Positions 37,901 to 40,900 of a DNA stretch of 45,636 nucleotides are shown here, piece by piece. The notes below the pieces were generated by a model. The model was not told the origin of the DNA and did not search any database. It saw nothing but the letters and a program-made list of their open reading frames with translations. A program made the position numbers and the translations under genes. Numbering within the stretch: the stretch's first letter is position 1; each line of letters opens with the position of its first letter. Source of the stretch: Gnetum montanum (taxonomy: Eukaryota > Streptophyta > Gnetopsida > Gnetales > Gnetaceae); NCBI GenBank assembly GCA_015680685.1, contig MNCI01026430.1, positions 43,148 through 88,783 of the forward strand. The letters are read 5' to 3'.

Positions 37901-40900
37901 GCACTTCACATTTACCTTGAAAGAGGCTATATATGTGGAGATTTTAACACAATAACAGGTAACAGACAAGTTGAGTTGTTAAAACGGCATAATAACCAAG
38001 GATTGACAAAGATACAAATTTATGTTTCAAACAATAATCAATGAAATTATATTCACAACAATTATTATAGTAGTGTTACGAATTGAAATTCTTAGTGTTT
38101 CATGCATTGAAAGATTTTCTCACTTAGATGAATATACCTTCTTTGGGCATCATGATAATTCATGTATAGATTTTCTCTTCATAAAGTTTAATGACTTAAA
38201 AGCCGGAACCTCCTCTAATGGTTAAGATATTACTTGACTCTCCACATTATCCTAACAAGTTTGAAATAAGGCAAATTACTAAATTACAGAATTATGAAAA
38301 AAAAATGTTTAAGGCACAGGTACAAATACAATATAACTCAGAAGAACAGGAAATAACATGACATCCTTGCAGCAAAAATAGTAAGTTGAACTAATCTATG
38401 TCAGTGTAAAAAAAAAAAACGTATGGCATGATTATGGCTGTAAAAAGGGCAGAATATCCAGAAAGAATGAAACAATGACCTGACTTTGGGACCTTAGAAA
38501 TTTGGCGTATTTTTCTCTTAGGAATGGTCTTGCATATAAATGATCATGGGTTTGATTCCTTAGTGCACTGCGCAAAAATGGTTGTTGGTTCAAATCCTTT
38601 GTTAGACTATTATTCTGTTTTGTTGGATTGGAAGATAAGATAAATACAAAATTCTTTTAATTCTTTATTTTGGGTTAAAATCCTTGACAATGGTCTTTTG
38701 CTATTTTTGGAAATGTTAATTTGATAATTTTACGCAAGGGATTATTTTATTTCCAGCATTGAGTATCTTTAAATTTACAAATATTGGGCTTTTTAACTGA
38801 TTTCTTTTGTACGGGGACTTAGCCTTGCATTATAGCTGTTTTTAAATTATAATTTAGCTTTAAAGTTTATTTGTAAGATTAGAAATTGAACTTGCAATTT
38901 TGAAAATAGTATTTGCTCAAGAGAATTATGTTACTAATGGTGTTAGGTTTGCTATGCTTATTTTGGAATTAGAGTTGGGATATTTTGTTGGAATTTATAT
39001 ATTGAGTACAGGATGTTCATATTTTTGATTGACTGAAAGGCTTTAAATTAAACTGAATTTTTAGAAAATAGGGGAAGCTTATAGTGGTGATGTGTCCATA
39101 AAATTGCTCAAATAGGAGATGCGGAATGATGTAGGAGATTTAAGGCCGCTACACTTAGCTGTCAATGGAGTAGTCTTGCCAAGAGTATTCAAACATGATT
39201 CCATGCTGTTTGTAATGTATGGAGAATGCCCAAGGGAAAGACTACACATAAGTTGATTCCTATCACTCATGAAGAGGGTATGAAAGAATTTGGGATTAAT
39301 GTTTTAGTATTGTATATTCCAAGATAATATGTGAGCTTGGACAATGAAGCTAGATTTCAAGAAAATTGTCTTATTTGGTTTCATAACGATTAATGAAGAA
39401 GCCACGATCAGGAGACTTTTGTTTGAGAATGTTTTGCCTTGTGCTGGGCAGCAATATGGTTTTTGTTATGTCTGTTATGTTGATGTAGATGTTGAGGCTG
39501 AGAATGGTGCATTGTTGGAGATAAGGATTTCTTGGGAAACCATGATTGAGGCCAATCCAATTAAGAGATTACTCAAATCTCTGAATCCCAAGTAAGGGAA
39601 AATGATGAAGAACCCCGGCAAGCTTGCCAATTTGTTTTGTGCTAATATCAATTTCTCTATATCTTGTGCCCATGATTTTATAGATATGAACCTATGCGAA
39701 GATGAGAGTGATGAACTCCAAATGGCAAGAAATCTGATGAAATGAAAAGAAACCAATGAAGACCTCCCAGACAAAGCGATGAAACCATAAACTATACAGA
39801 CTCCAATTAAGATGGAAACCTAAAAAAATAAAGTCATAAAGACATTGAAAACATAAAATGTAATCATCAATGTAATGATGAAATGGTATCTGTAACTTAT
39901 GTTAATGTTGAGTTTGACATAAATGCATAAGGTAGTATGTCATCCCCCTTCTAGCATTTCACTACATGTCAATTTATGGGTTGGGAATCAACCCTAAGAA
40001 CACCTCCCTCTTAACCCAGTTACAAACTTATCTATTGTTATTGATTTTCTGTGGAGTCCTTAGGCCTATAGGGAATTTGATTATGACCAATTTGAGTGTG
40101 TTTTTCAAACCATGAGCTCACCATAAGTCACGATGAAATCATAGTCTTCTGTAAACATGAATCCCGATGGTCAGCACCAATTGCCGTCAGGTTATGGTAG
40201 CAAAAACATGAGTCACAGTCAAGTCACCAAGTCATGGTGGCAAGACCATGAATCACAATCAAGTGATAATAAGTATTAAGGGTTGTGGGCAGGTCATAGC
40301 AAAAGACTCTAAAAGCTTGAAATGACATTGCTTGAAGGCTGCTGGAGAACAGAATGCAAAGTCTCAAAACAGTCCCTAGGCTATGAATTGAGTTCATTCT
40401 TCTTGTTGCATTGTGAAGTTTGTTTCCTAAGTCAATAAAATTGCATTTCCCTTGATTCTCTGCAACTAGCTTAGGTACTTGGTGTGATTGTATGCAATTA
40501 GCTTAGGAATTGGATATGTTTTTGCAATGAAGCATCTACACCTAGATCACCTATCGTGATATCAAGGAGAATGCCTGTATAAAATCCTCTTCGTGTGCTC
40601 CCTACCAACACACAAAGGCTTATCATTTTAGCCTTATCATATAGAATACAAATAACATTACGGCCCTCATGGGCACAAATCTGCATTGACAGGGTTATAG
40701 TAGTAAAGATCTACATGAGATACCTAACTCCCCTGATTACCTAATGCCTAGGCACACACCTTTTCCAACACACCCTCCACTTCATCCTAAATATCCTCTC
40801 CATCATCATTTTGATGGCCTTTTTCTACATCATTTGCACAAAATTCATGGAGCTCACACCAATTCACATCAATCCTTCAACCTTTCCTGGTTGCTCTTAG

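Noticed and set aside
38530-38610. tRNA-like internal promoter boxes (GGTTTGATTCC and GGTTCAAATCC)
   Set aside because: Two box-B-like strings occur without a matching box A or cloverleaf, so neither a tRNA gene nor a SINE can be supported.
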